Assembly (NCBI GenBank): GCA_036785705.1
Contig: JAWUZG010000056.1
Coordinates: 19,288,501-19,352,500, forward strand
Direction: 5' to 3'
Length of the DNA: 64,000 nucleotides
Origin: Acanthornis magna
Lineage: Eukaryota; Chordata; Aves; Passeriformes; Acanthizidae
Shown: in pieces, positions 15,901 through 29,095 of the stretch
How the letters are laid out: each line of letters opens with the position of its first letter
How positions within the stretch are numbered: position 1 is the first letter of the stretch
Program-made: the position numbers and the translations under genes
Notes under the pieces: generated by a model
The model's input: the letters and a program-made list of their open reading frames with translations, nothing else
Told to the model about the DNA's origin: nothing
The model's database searches: none

Positions 15901-18900
15901 CAGCCCTCCCACTACTCCAGCCGGGAGCCACAGCTCTGCGAGCAGAGCCTCCTCCCTGGGGTGTTCCCATCACACAGCACTGGGTAGCTACCCCAAGCTT
16001 TCCTCCTCCTCCTCCCTGCCAGCGTAGCAGCAGCTGCCTGACAGCAGTTCCTGGGTTGCCACATCTATGTCCCCAAACTCACACCTGCTATCATGATCAC
16101 GTGCCCCTTCCTCACCCAACACTCACCAGGTACCACTGCTGTGGGAACTTAGGGTCTGTGGGCTCCATGAAAACGTCTCGCTTGATCCTGCGTTTTGCCA
16201 CCTGCTGCTCCAGCCACTGCACCTGGGGGCAGAGAAGGCATGGGGCCCCCCGCCAACCCCTCATGCTAGCAATTCCCCATGACCCCAGCCTGCCTGGAGG
16301 GGCTCTCCCTGGGAAGCTCACAGCCAGCTCTGGCCGGGCAGAGCATTGGGCCTGTCAGAGCTACTGCCACCCCCAGCCCATCCCTCCAGGCCCCGTGCCT
16401 GGCCATGCCCTGCAAAGGCTGTGCTCCAGTGAAGCGGGACGGTCAGAGTGCCAAGCTCCACTGAGACACAGGCTGCCGAGAGCTGTCATGCTGCACCACA
16501 CGCCTTCCACGGCCTGGGCTGGAGCCAGAGGATGGGGAAAACAGCAGCTCCCACACAACTGCACTGGGATCTGTTACTGCCCTGCACGCCTTGTCCCATG
16601 TATGAGGACAAAGAGCTCTCCTGGGAACAGAGGCTCTCCTGGGCCCTGGGACTGCAACAACCCACAGGCCAATGATGCTGACTCCACCAACCCCTTGCTC
16701 TTGCTGGACACATAGTGGGCTCCCACCTGGCCCTGCCAGGGAATGGTTAAGGCAGCTCAGCCCCGTCCTGAGCTCAGTGCAGGCTCATGTGCCCTTGTGA
16801 AGTGCCCGGGACCAAAGCCAGGCCCTCCTTGTTTGTACCTGCGGTTCCCTGGCCAAGCGGCTGTGCCAGGGCTGGTGGGGAGAGAGGGAACGCTTCACCA
16901 CACCGCGGTGCCGAAAGTGGTAATAGTCGCCAAAGATCTGCAACAGAGAAATGCTGCTCAGGGGACAGATATGAGAGCCTTGTCTCCCCGATTCTCCACG
17001 TGCCACATCTGCAATCCTGAGCCCCAGGGCTGCAGCGCACAGGCTAGGCCCCCCATTCCAGAGCGGCTGGTGAGGCTTATGTCCAGGTACATGGGGCAGG
17101 ACCTCCTGTGAGAGGCTGTGGCAGCTGGTGACAAGGTAGCTGGGAAGACTCTGGAGCAGCAGAAATGCAGCCTCCTGTGCACCTCACCCTCCCGCAGGTC
17201 CCCACTTGGCAGCAAGTCCCAGATTGTCCAAAAAAGATGCTGCCCTGGCAGGAAGGCCCCAGGCAACCCGTGGCAGAGAGGGACAGGCCTTTCAGAGCCA
17301 GCTCAGGAGAGACGGCAGACTCAGGAGACAAACCCACTGCTTCTCTCCCAGTGCCAACCAGCTCCTGCTGGAGGAAGGTCCCAGGGGCTCCAGGCCCTGC
17401 ACCGCAGGTGGTCCCAGCCAGAGCAGGGTCTGCACCAGCCTCTGCACTTCTGGACAGGCTACTGGCTTCTCCCCAAGTGCCCCACTGAAATACCCACCCA
17501 GTGCCAGCCTCTGCCTGGGGCACAGCCAGTTTCAGTGGGACAGAGCAGGGGGCATGCAGGCATCCAACCCCTGCAGGATCCAACTCCCACCGCCAAGCAG
17601 CCATGCTGTGCTCACCCCAGCTCCACTCCAATGTGGAGACAGCCCGGCCTGGGACTCCAGGACAGCCCTGCTGAGGCAGGACGGGAACCCAGCACAGCTG
17701 GCAGGGCCAGGAGGCCATGCTGCCACCCAGATGGTTATTTTTAAACCCCAAACCCTCTCCAGTACTGTCATTTCCGTATCCCCTCCCGCACATCCTGGGG
17801 CTAACAGACGCAGTGGCCCCACCCTGGCATCGTTGGGCCTCCCAGCCCAGCACCCTGCCCAAACTGTGGAGAAGGGGCAAGCACCCACCCAGCCCCCTGG
17901 GAGTCACAGAGTCTAGGCAGCGGCCACAGGCTGTGCCAGAGCTGGTGGGGCTGGGCTGCAAGGGTTGCAAGAATATGAGGACATCTCACCCTCCTCCATC
18001 TCAGGCTGCCCCAAAACAGTCTGTTTTGGAGCTAATGAACCTCCCCAGCTTATTAGAGCTCTGCAGATGTGCTGCCAGTCTGGAAAGACTGGCCCAAGCA
18101 AGGTGCATCCAGCTGAGCAGCACCCTCAGCCCCAGGGCAGGAGCTGGCTCTCCCAGGTACGCACTTCACCCCAAACCCCGGACCTGTTCCTCTGACACAC
18201 TGTATTCCTTCAGGACAGCCCGGGATGCCTGTCAGTTCAGAGCCCTTTGGGAGGTGTTAAGGTACATAAGCCTCTGCACAGGCCTGGTGGGAGAATGAAA
18301 GCTGCAGGCTAGTTGCCCTCCCCCAGCAACCCTCACCCTCTCCAGGGGTAGGGACAGAGCCCCAATTGTTCTTGCATACAGACCGCAGCTCTGACTGGTC
18401 ATCCAAATGGATTAGGTCTGCACTGACACTGTGGTGGCAGCCAGGAGCTGGCCAGCCCACACACTTCCACCCTAATCCCCACAGTCCCTGTCCTCAGCAA
18501 GGGCAAAGCCACCCTCCAGCACCACATGTCCCTGGTACCAGCTCAGTGCTGCTGCCCGACCTCTGGCCACAGCTCATAACTACCCCAGCCAGTCCCAAGG
18601 CTAGAAGGCTGGCTGTATGCCTGACCATTGCACCGGGAGTGGAGCTGGACCTGCAGCTCAGTGGCATGGGAGGCAGGAGTACTCCTTCCCAGGATGGCAC
18701 TGTCCTGCCAGCATAGCCCGGGGATGGCACCAGCAGTGCCCTTTCCCACTGACCCCAACCCCAGCAGCACAGGGCTTGTGCCCCCTTCTCTGCAGAATCC
18801 CAGCAGTGCAAACCCCCAAACATCCACCTCACTTCCACACCCAGCCTCCTCCTCTGACAACAGCCCACTATCCCGTTTCCTCATCAAGCCCCCAGGTCCT

Positions 18901-20885
18901 CCTCAAGGCCACTGGAACCAGTCATGGGCCCTGGTACCCCTCTGCCCGAGGTGCCACTGGCTCCCACTCCACAGGCAGCAGCGGAGCCGGGAGTACACCA
19001 GGACAGCACAGCTTTGGGGACAGTGTCCAGACCCCAGGCTGAGGCCAGGATCCTCCCAGATAAGGACCCTGGGGGCCTCTCACTGGGGCACTGCCAGATT
19101 CACCCAGTTCCCCCCCTCCTAGCCTGGCTGCACATCCTGTCCCAGTGGCACACACCCCCAGCAGCAGCAGTCCAGAAGCCTCCTGGGAGGGAAAGACGGG
19201 CTTTTTCCAGCCGTGCTCTTCCCACTGGACCACCATGACCCCTTTGCAAAGCCCTGGCCAGCCAAACCTTGTCCTGCAGCACAGACACTGGGACAGGCTC
19301 CAGAACAGGAGAAAACATGCCCAGACCAGAAGCTCCTGCCACAGCCTGGGCTGCTGCAGCGTGTGGGGCTCTGCTTGCAAGAGCAGGCTCACTGCTGCTC
19401 GGGGACAGAGAGCCAGGAAGAGGTGCCAGCCTCCAGCCACAGAATCACGGTGTGTGGAGAAGACAAGGGCAGAGCTGGCACAGAGCCTCTGTGGCTCACA
19501 GGGATGGAACTCACGACTGGCCTGGGCTCTAAACTGAAGCTTGAGGCCCTGCACTGGTGGAGACACAGCCACAGAACCAGTGCCCCTTGACCCTGGCAGC
19601 CAAGCCTGGGACATGGCACCACAGCACAATGGGAAGTACTGCCAGAAGCAGGCTGATGGCACCTCAGCCCCATTCCCACTCTGAGGGGTCTCATCAGAGG
19701 TCTAGTGGGACATGCCACTCTCCCAGTCCCCCATGCACAGCAGCTGCCCTGGCCTGACAAGTTCTTTCCCGAGATCTGCTCTGAGCCACTTCCACACTGA
19801 CAGCACCTGCGTAAGGCCATGCCATGGTCCACCACAGCACGGACACCCTCGGTGCGGCCCAGCCACAACCCCCACAGTTCCCTCCTTCAGCACAAGTCCC
19901 AGACTACTTGGGGCTCCCTGACCCAGAGGGCCCTGAGTACCCAGTGCCCATGCAGGGCTCCTTTTGGGTGGCGGGACAAGGTCCCACTGGCTCCTGCAGC
20001 AGCCACCTTCCAACTGCCACCGCTCCCAGCAGCTGCTCACACTGAGGTCCTGACACCACAGCCACCAGTTGTGCAATTTCCTCTGGGATTTTACCCTGCA
20101 CTTCCTTCCCAGAGAGACAGCTCACTCCCAGCACAGCCACGCACACTGCCTGGTCCCTGGCTGAGGGCAGGGAAAGCTGAGCATGGTGGGGACCTGCTGA
20201 CACACCTTCTGTCAAGGGCAGTTTAGGGTAAGGATACACAACTGCTGCCAGAACCCCTCTGGGGATAGCTCAAAGACACTGCTGCCATCCTGCTGAGCTG
20301 AGGCCATGCCACACTGGGCAGGTCACTGGGGGGAGCAACAGTGGAATCTGTAAGCCTTCCCATCTTCCATCATCACATAGCACTCCCAGTCCAGTTCCTT
20401 CATGCTAGCATGGGCTTTTCCTCCTTCTGCATCCAGCAGGCAGTGTGCCATGCCATGTTGTGCTGTGCCATGCCATGTCACCGGACAGTCCCAGTGACAG
20501 GGGGAGGCCCTGGTTCCACCCAGTTAAATGCGACCATCGAGTCAAGACAGCACATGCTGAAAGGCCACAGCGAACAGGCACAAACACAGTGGCCCTGATG
20601 CCACAAAGAGCAGTCCCCGAGCTAGCTCCAGGACTAAGCTCAGTGCCTGCCCAGACCATGGCAGAGAACGCTAGTTCCATGAGAAGAGGGAAGCAGGAGA
20701 CTTACCGGGCCCAGGTTGAGGAATCCATGCTTCCTGGCCAGCCTGTCAGCCTCCTGGGGTCCTGCAGGGACGAGCACAGCCCAGGTATTGGTGTAAATAT
20801 GCTGGGCCAGCACCTCCTGGGCCAGGAGAGTGAGGGCAACCACCAGAGTCCAGAGCAGCAGCAGCGAGCAGGGCCTCAGATCCAT
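9993..20885 (-). CDS. FURIN: Furin, proprotein convertase of the trans-Golgi network, 15 coding exons
   Basis: Calcium-dependent subtilisin-like serine endoprotease that cleaves precursors after R-X-K/R-R in the trans-Golgi and endosomes. Exons, 5' to 3': 20885-20706, 16937-16839, 16222-16127, 15574-15446, 15199-15123, 14766-14678, 14475-14303, 13422-13210, 13119-13019, 12890-12787, 12589-12472, 11573-11394, 11291-11167, 10755-10639, 10561-9993. They total 2370 nt (789 aa; human 794). A signal peptide begins MDLRPCS. Propeptide sites are HRGVVKR-S and KRRIKR-D. The catalytic Asp is in [11 protein letters not shown] (about residue 154), His in [10 protein letters not shown] (about 195), oxyanion Asn in ASGNGG and Ser in [11 protein letters not shown]. 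The P domain, Cys-rich repeat, membrane segment ([17 protein letters not shown]) and acidic sorting tail share the large last exon. The first coding intron is 3.8 kb. Upstream 5' UTR exons are likely. Confidence 0.97.
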
Positions 20886-22349
20886 CAGAGTATCGGGGTT
20901 CCTCAAGCTGGGGAGCAGGAGGGTCCCAGGAGCAGGAGGGTCCCAGGAGCAGCAGGTCCAGCAGCCTCCTGGTGTCAGCACCCTGAGGCACACCAGCCTT
21001 TCTGCCCCACTGGTCCCAGCTCAGCCCAAGCCCACATGGGGCCAAGCCCACAAAAGCACAGGAACAGACTGTCCAGTACGGAAGCACGATCTGCAGAGAG
21101 ACAGGACAGTGGTCAGGCCCAGGGCACCTCTCCTCAGACCTACGGAGGACAGGCTGCACCACGTCAAGCTGTGGCTGAGGCATGGGGCAAGAGGGCCCCG
21201 GCACATAGCACCTGCTGCCCACCGTGGCACACTGACAGCCAAGGAGCTGCCTGGCTTGGCAGTGTGCCCGCATGTCTGCTCCTGCATGGAGCGGCTGTTT
21301 ACCTTGCCTGTTACCCAATGTTTGCTTATAAACACAGGGAACCAACCAAGAGAGGAGGAGGGCACCAAAGGAGGGGAGAGGCAAGGCAAGGGACACTGTT
21401 CCTCCTGCTGCCACTACCCTTGCTTCGGCTGAGATGGGACTATCTGAGTACAGAGGTGGGAGCAACTGGGATGGGAGGCCTGCCTCTCCCGTCCCAAGAG
21501 GAGACCAAAGGAGATGTCCCCAGGTGCTGCATGAGGAATCCCACCTAAATGAGACACTGGAAGGAGGAAAGTCAAGGTCAGATCCCAATCTCCAGCTAGC
21601 ACAGCCCCAGGTTCACACCTCCACAGCCATCGACCAAGCAGTGCCTGGCAGCCGTGACAAGCACTGTGCTGCCTGTCACCAGCAACAGCTCAGCTCTGTC
21701 CTTCCTCTGGAGCACAACATGGTAACACCGGTGTGACTCATCCCTGCAACAGGGTGGAAACCAGGACCAGGAAGAGGGGCACACCGTCACCTCCAGCATG
21801 AACCCAGGGATGCCCGGGAACAGCTCACACCGTGTGGGAGGGCAAACGCAAGACGCTCATGGGGAAAGAGCAGGGAGTGACCCACCCAGCACAAAGGAGC
21901 CCATGACATGATGGTGCCAGGGCGAGCTCCACACCCAGAGCTCCACAGAGACCCTGGAATATCTGGTCATGCTTCAGCAACAGCTGGGAAGGTGAGAGCC
22001 GGTAGCGCCCAGAGGAGCCACATCCCCCTCCGTCCAGAAGCGGCCACAGTGAGCTGGGAGCCTGCGGCCCTGCCAGGACAGCAGAGAGCTCCTGGAAGCC
22101 GCCGGAGACTTCGCTGTAGGCTACGGCACAGACAGTGCAGCGACTCTGGCACAACGGGATTTCCCCATCAGCGACCACACCTCGGCCGGCGCGGCCGGAC
22201 CGCGCCGTGGAAGCACCCAGAGCCGCAAGCACCCTCCGGAGGTGGTACGGGAGCCCTGGGCGCCAGACTGCCAAGGCCCACAGCACAGCATGGCACAATG
22301 AAACAGTCTGCCGTGGGTTACCGGTGTCCGTGCCAATACCTGGCCCCCG
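20886..22349. other. FURIN 5' flank or first intron, no coding exon seen
   Basis: This lies between the FURIN start codon and the CpG island. It includes a short imperfect tandem (GGAGCAGGAGGGTCCCA units, about 20905-20960) just upstream of the start codon. It is probably 5' UTR and intron, but splice sites for a non-coding exon could not be fixed. Confidence 0.45.
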
Positions 22350-23450
22350 AGCCAGGCAATTTCCCCATCTCGCTGGTCCCGGCGCAAGCAGCCGTCTCGC
22401 TCCGGCGGTGACTGCTCCACGTGGGGACAGCCCTCCCCCCGGGGAAGAGCCCGGATCCCGCGGCGCCTCCTCGCCAGACCGGCCGCCAGCGAACCACCGC
22501 GTGCTGGGACAGCCCGGCCACCGCAGCCAGCCCGGAGCCGCGCTCCCGGCTCCGCAGCGCGGCCTGGCCGCTGCCCGCCGCTCCGGGACCCAGCCCCGCA
22601 CAGCAGCGACCCAGCGGCCCCGGGCAGAGCGGCGGCTCCGGGCCCGCACCTGCGGGGTGGCTCCAGTGGCGGAGCTTCGGGCGGCGGCGTCCGGGCTGGG
22701 GCCGGGGCCGCGGCGGGACGCGGCCTGGCTCCCTCTCGGCCTCCCTCAGCAGCGGCTCCGGCTGCCCCCGCCTCAGCCCCGAGAACAGCCGCTCGGCCCC
22801 CAACTCGCTCCCCGTGACCGCCAGGCGCGCATATCCCTGCCGGCAGCGCCCTAAGCCTGGGGCTGCCCAGCGGCCACGGCCCCGCCGGTCGCCCCAGCCC
22901 CGCCGCCGCCCGGGTCCCGTCCGGCAGGGCCGCCCCAGCTGTCAAACCGCGGTCGCCGGCGGGTCGAGCCATCCCAGGCCGATGCCGGTCCCGCGTCCTT
23001 ACCGCGCGGCCTGCCCGCTCCGCTCCGCTCCCTCCCGTCGGCAGCCGGGCCCGTCTGTCGGCGGCGCCGCGTCACGCCGCGGGGCACCCGGAGCGCCCGC
23101 CCCGGAGCCGGGCCCGGCCCAGGCAGGGGCGGCCGGGGCGGCCGGCGGGGCCGCTTGTTTACGCCGCGCAGCTGTCAGCGCCGCCCGGCCCCGCCCCGAC
23201 GGCCGAGCCACCGGCCCCGCGCGGCTCCCTCGGCACGGCCCGGCCCGGCCCGGCCGCCGCTCCGCCGGGCGCCGCCGGATGCCGTCACCGTCGCCGGCCC
23301 CTCCCGCCCCGTGTTGCAGCGCCGGGCCCAGCACGGACCCCCGGCAACCCCTCCGCGCCGCCCGCCCGGGACATGCCAGAATCGGGGCCGTTCCCCCCAG
23401 CCAGTAGCGGGCACGGCCCGGGGCTCAGCACGACATCTCCTGCAGCCGAG
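22350..23450. promoter_or_regulatory. FURIN: Large CpG island, probable FURIN promoter
   Basis: About 1.1 kb with very high CpG density and GC boxes. It lies about 1.5-2.5 kb upstream of the FURIN start codon in the expected orientation. Long open frames through it (up to about 300 codons) follow from the base composition and resemble no family I know. Confidence 0.6.
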
Positions 23451-26400
23451 CATGGGGCTGTCCTTGCCACCCGGGTGGTACCTGTGCCAGCCCAAGCAGG
23501 AAACCCGGATCTGCCCCGTGAGAGGCATGACCCGCCGCCATGGACTCGCAGTCCTGACGAGGGGTGTGAAGGTGCCTGCAGTGAAGGGCACGCAGAAAAC
23601 GCCCCGTCTCCCACCTGGTCCAGCAAGTGGTGCGTTATGCTGCGACATGGGGCTGGCAGGACATGAGCCCCCCGCCCCGATTTGCCTGTTCCAGCCCTGG
23701 CAGATCCCGGAGCACGGAGCTCCCCAGCCAGGCTGCGGGAATGGCACTTCCCATGAGGTCCGTATCGTGGGGCTGCAACCCCAGGTGGGGTGTGCAGCAG
23801 CCTGACAGAGAAACTGTCTGGAAAGGAGCAACACAAGGAGAATTTATCAGCCCCGTTTCAGGAGAGAGACTTCCACCAAGAAGAAAAGGTGAGAAGGGAA
23901 ACACAGCTTCAGTCATTTGTAGAAATCAACCCACTGTGGGCACGGGACCATGTCATTAGCAACACAAATGCAGCAGAACCCAAAGTGACCTGAACCCAAA
24001 CTGACCTGAATCCTCCACACCTGTGATGGGTCTGGCAGCCCAGGGCAGGAGCATGTCCTAGTGCTCCTTACAGAGAAAAGGAAGTCACTTGGATATCATG
24101 ATCAAAATTGTGAAGCATTAGCAATTGCACAGGAAACAGTCACCTTGGTAACCAAGATGCTGAGAACAGCCCAGAAAATCTGGCACAGGGCAGGTTTCCG
24201 TGCTAAATTGGGTTAGTTCTGCAGGGCAACACCCTGGCAGTACCTGGCAGGTACTCAGGCTGTGCTGACTCTGGCATCCAGCCCCAAGAGCTGCACCAGG
24301 GACCACCAGCCACAGGGGCTGTGGTGCTCCAGGCCCACCTTCAGGGCCACGGTCTGGCCAGGGGGGCACCCCCCAGACAGACAGCACTCACCCCAGTGTC
24401 ACTGCAGTGTGCTCAGGAGTCGTCCCTGCAGCCAGCAAGCCCAGGCCAGCCCTTGGGTGGACAGGGAGCTGCCTGCGCCCCATGGGATTATATGGAGGAT
24501 ACACAGACAGGGGCAGGTCTGGAGCTGGACTCCAGACAGGTGGTGGGAGGGAGGGGGGGAGGGGGGCTGCCTGCCCCACCCATGCACCTTATCTCTGGAT
24601 GCGTCCTTTTGGGCGCTGGCAGCCATGCCTGGGCAGGTGAGGAGCTGCTGCACCTGGCCCTGTGACATGTGGTGCTGAGGAGAGGAGCTGACAAAGGGCC
24701 CTTGTCACCAAGGTGCTTATCACGGTGCTCCGGGGCAGGCAGGCAGGAAGTACTGCGCTCTTACATAAACCACTGACCTGGGACCTGCCCTGACCCCATA
24801 GCCCTGCCAAAGAAAATGCCTGGGTCAGAAAGCACCTGGCTGCAAGTGGCACAACGCCACGGATGGGGAGGAAACACACTGTCCCAGCAGCCCCCTGAGG
24901 CCCAGCTGCAGAAGGAGCAGAGAGTGGGGCCACCAGCACGGATCTGAGCAGCTGCTGTGCCCCCCTCACCTCACAGGGCTGCCTAGCACCCCTCTCTGCT
25001 CCCAGCCACAGGGCAGTGACAGGGTGAAGCAGCTACTGCTGCACATCTGCCAGGATCACGAACCCTCGTCTCAGACTTGGGAACTGTGGCTCACAGGCAC
25101 CAATGCACCCCAGGGGACAGCAGAAGCAGCTGCTCTGTGCAGTAGTTTTCAACAAACTGGCAGCACTACTACCAGCCAGCCGCTCTGTCCCATCCTGGGA
25201 GGTCTGCCAGGATCCCGTGGGGCCCTCACTACAGCCATGGGGGCCAAGCTGCTCTCTGGGGCTGGGAGAGAGCCCCACACACTCCCCTTCACCGATCACA
25301 CTTTGTGGTGTGGCTTGGCTGCATACACAATCAATAGAAACCCACTTTCATGGAAAAATCAGGTCCATTTTTAGCTTTCAGGTTGTAAAGATTGCACAAG
25401 CCCAACAGTGATGAAACTGCCCATCTGCCTGAGCTCCCTGGGAGGCAGAGCAGCACGGGGCTGCACCCCTGCCTGCAAGCACCCCAGCCTGGGGGACCTG
25501 CAGGATTGCAGGTGAAAACAGCCAGTGAGTGGGCAACAGCAGAGGAGGGGCAGAGGGCCCACACAGAGAAACCAGCAGAGAGAAAACCAAGTAACAGGCA
25601 GCAACAGCAGGCAGAAACATCTGGAGGAACCAAATCAATGTCTGAAGCAGCACAGAGCAGCTTGCTGTGCTCCCCATAAGATGCCTATGGCACTTGGTGG
25701 GTTCCACACGAGTGACACGCACAGGAACACAAGCACACATGTGCAGGGACACCAGGCTGGGAGCCCACCTGCAGCCCGGCAGTGGGAATGCCATGTGGCC
25801 ATAGGTTTTGGTGGCCTGGAAAGGGGCTACTCACAGGTGCAGACACACAAACCCAGCACAAAGCTCAGCAGGTGCGGCTGGCAAAGCATTGAGAGCCAGA
25901 CTGGTCCACGCTCCAGGCTCACTCATGGAGCAGCTGCCAGCCTCCCACACCTTCACACCACCCCAGAAACGGGGGTCTCAGCCCCACAAAGTGCTCCCCA
26001 CCCCGCCACAGCCCAGGTGCCAACTGCCAAGCACTGCAAGGCCAAGATGTCAGCAGCCACTGCACTGGGGAAGTGGAACACAGGGCAAAGACACATTGCA
26101 GCAAAGGGCATCTTCCTGCCATGGCCTCCAGCACCTGCAGCCACAGAACTGAGACAGGTTTGAAGGCATTTCCCTGTTTGCCCAGGTCTTTACTTTTATT
26201 TCACCTGAACGGGACAGTATCTGCTTTGTGTGCAATTCCCAAGCTTCCTCTTAGCTACTGTGGCCAACTGTTTATCTGAGCCCTGTTAAAGCTTATTCCT
26301 TGTCATGTGGCACAGGATTCACCAGGTGGGAACACACTGTGACAACTGTCAACATTAACACTTCATCAGATGACCAAACACAGAGTGGGTGTTCCAGTTG

Positions 26401-28225
26401 TCATCTAGGCACAAAGGCCAGAAGCACACCAACAAGCGCACAGATCTGCTCTTGCTCATTCCTGACAGTGGCCGAGGAGGACCTTCAAGTGGTGCTGCAG
26501 GATTATAAAGGCACCGATGCCTCAGTTGCTCAGGCAAACCGTTGGCTTCAGGGCATCAGGGGGGGCCTGCAAACCCTGTCCCATGCAGGAACACACAGAA
26601 GCAGGAGAGCCCTGCAGTGAGCTCCCAGCTCTGCCTGTGGCAGAAATGGGGCTATATGGAGGGCACTGCAGGGAGACCCTTCCCCAGAACCAGAGCAGGG
26701 ACTGAGTCGGGATGCCAGGCGCAGCCAGACAGTGCTGCAAGGGGCTGGGCCCACCTGCCCCCATGCCTGGGGCAGCCACCCCCACCTGCAGCCCAGCTGG
26801 ATTGTGGTCACCCAACTGGATCTGCCCAGCCTGGCATCTCTGCAGGCCAAGGACATTCCCCCAGGAGAGAGCCAGCCTCCATGGTGGCCTTGGGACCTCT
26901 GCAGGCACTTCCAGACCAGACCAGGGTGGTATTGCTGTCAAGAATTTGATCTGCACTCCCCTAGACTGGCTGCAGGAGATGCTGCCAGAGGAACATCTTC
27001 CAGCCCAGACCAAGGACACCAAAAGAAAAACAATTCCGTGCACTCCCTTAGGGATTGTGCTCCAGTGCTGACCCACCAACTGGAAAAGAACATGTGCATT
27101 GGGCTTTCCTGGCTGCCAGTGCTGGCCTCACCCCACACAGCCTCTGCCACAAGCACGAGAGCATCTGCTCTGCTACTGGCAGTGCACTGTTGAAGTATGG
27201 CTCTGCCCCCCGCTTCATAAATTTCCCTGCCAGCAAGCAGATTTCATGGGAGATAAAACCTCTTCCTTAAAACCTCTTCCTTTCTTCATAGAAGCCAGCA
27301 GAAGATTGCAGGCAGAGGGTGGCAGATGTGGCTGTAGTGGCTTGTGACACAGTTTTACCCAACTTAACAGAAATGGTTATCTTCTCCGGCAGGATGCGAG
27401 CACAGGGGCATCCCGCACCAGCCACTCACTCCAACACTGTGAAACCTCGCACTCGTCGGAAGCTGAGATGTGCTGACACAGGCAGCACCCGGCTGCTTAC
27501 GGAAAACCCCCGAGGCAGCCGTGGCTCCAGCCTTTCCCCACAGACACCTTACCACACCCGTGCCACCGGGATTCCCAGGAACTCCCCCAGCCCTGCTCTG
27601 TGGCACGGCGTGGGGTCCGGCAGCAGCCACGCCTCGTGGCGCTGGCCAGGCCGAGGGCTGCGGGGGACACGCGGCTGTACAGGGGCTATTTGTCCTTGCT
27701 GTCCAGGAGGCGGGGTGCAAGGCAGCAGCGCTGGGGCTTGGTGGGGCTGGCTGGCAGCGGACAGAGCAGGAGGACTGGGGCCAGGGCTCACACCGGCTGT
27801 CGGGATCAAAGCGGGACAGCCTGCTCTGCCGCGCTGCAGGGAGGAACTGCACGGCTTCGGCATCAGCCACGGCCACCCAGCCCCAGCTCTGCTCGGAGCG
27901 GGCACAGCACAGACCCGCCAGCCCCACTGTGCACCAAGCGAGCAGCGGTTTTCCCAGGCTGTGCCGGGGGAATTCGGCACAGGAATTTGCCAGACACAGG
28001 ATGTGCCCCACAGCTCAGCGAGTTATGGGTGACCCTGAGCCCTCGGTGTCCCAGCAGTGGCCGGCTCAGATCCAGCCTCGCACGAACACTCCCTGCTTGA
28101 CAGGGTGGGTGGCAGCAGGGACGGCCGAGCCTGCAGAGTCCCAGCGCCGCTCAGACACGACCGGAGGTGCCAGGCGAGTCACGCCCCGGGCAAGCAGAGC
28201 CGGTGCCCCGCCGTCCGATGGCCTC
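23451..28225. other. Gene-poor spacer between FURIN and MFAP1
   Basis: About 4.8 kb in which neither strand shows an exon set or domain I can recognise. A G-run cluster with quadruplex potential lies at about 24541-24568 on the plus strand. Base composition varies, with an A/T-richer patch near 26150-26320. In human, MFAP1 is head-to-head with WDR76 and FURIN sits beside BLM. Neither WDR76 nor BLM is visible here. Confidence 0.5.
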
Positions 28226-28715
28226 TGTCACCGGAACTGCGGGAAAAACAAAAAACTCTCCAACAACATTTTTAGTGTTAGAGAATCAAGGCGTAACTTT
28301 ATTCTGGCCAGGATGTTGTTCCGGCCAGGATGTGCAACAGAAATAATTTCATCCACACATTGCCCGGGTGTGCAGAGAAAATCATTCCATGACCCATGAA
28401 TTTTACTAGATTTTTCAGATACTTATACGTAGAAATTAACTGGTTCAATGTTCATTGGTCCCAAGTTACGCAGCTATTATTATTTGTTTTCCTATTGGTT
28501 ACAGATTTCTTTGCCTCCACTGCTAATTTGGTCCTCATTCCTTGGTTCCTTGGTTCTCTTACAAGCCTTTTCCGGACCAGGTGTCCCTGACCATGCCAGG
28601 GGCGATGTTTAGAGTTGATGTTCGTTAATGGTTGTTATCTTTTGTGTATCTTCTGCGCTACTCCCAGTCTGTTGAGATGTTAAGCTCATCAAACCTTGAG
28701 TAATTAAACAGTCCT
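28226..28715 (-). mobile_element. Solo LTR of an endogenous retrovirus (approximate limits)
   Basis: An A/T-rich block unlike its GC-rich surroundings has LTR promoter order on the minus strand. CCAAT boxes lie near 28459 and 28495, a TATA-like TATAAG at 28422-28427 and AATAAA at 28298-28303. The outer ends read TG...CA on my best limits. I could not find a clean target-site duplication, so the ends are uncertain. No gag, pol or env frame is adjacent, so it is a solo copy. The family is not identified. Confidence 0.6.
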
Positions 28716-29024
28716 TTAAAAAGAAATTTCAATTCCCTTCCCTCTGGGCAAAGGAGAAGACTGACAAAAGTTACAAAAAAAATTTAAACTTTGTATCATT
28801 TCCAACTGCCCGGCCGCTGCCTCGCCCTGACGCCCCGTGGACAGCGGAAAACCCGCACCGTGCGGGTGAGAACGCCGACAGCGGACGCCGGAACGACCGG
28901 GTACTCCCCCTGCCGCCCAGCCCTAGGGCCCGGCGCACCCCGGGCCGGGCCGGGCCGAAACGCAGACACCGGAGCAAAGTCTGAGCCCGCGTCCGAGTCC
29001 CCGTTCCTCTGGCAGCCACCCAGG

Positions 29025-29095
29025 CCAAACGTCACTTCCGGCCCCTGGCACGGTGCAGGAAGCGATGGGCGCGACACAGGTTCCGCTTCCGGGTG
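29025..29095 (+). promoter_or_regulatory. MFAP1: MFAP1 proximal promoter with ETS-type motifs
   Basis: CACTTCCGGCC near 29031 and GCTTCCGGGTG near 29085 are ETS-like cores within 130 bases of the MFAP1 start codon, in CpG-rich sequence without a TATA box. This is typical of a housekeeping promoter. Binding is inferred. Confidence 0.5.

Noticed and set aside
22121..22972. Open frames of 240-330 codons on both strands in the 22.1-23.4 kb CpG island
   Set aside because: Stop codons are rare in CpG-rich DNA. The translations are Arg/Pro/Gly/Ala-rich in every frame and match no family.
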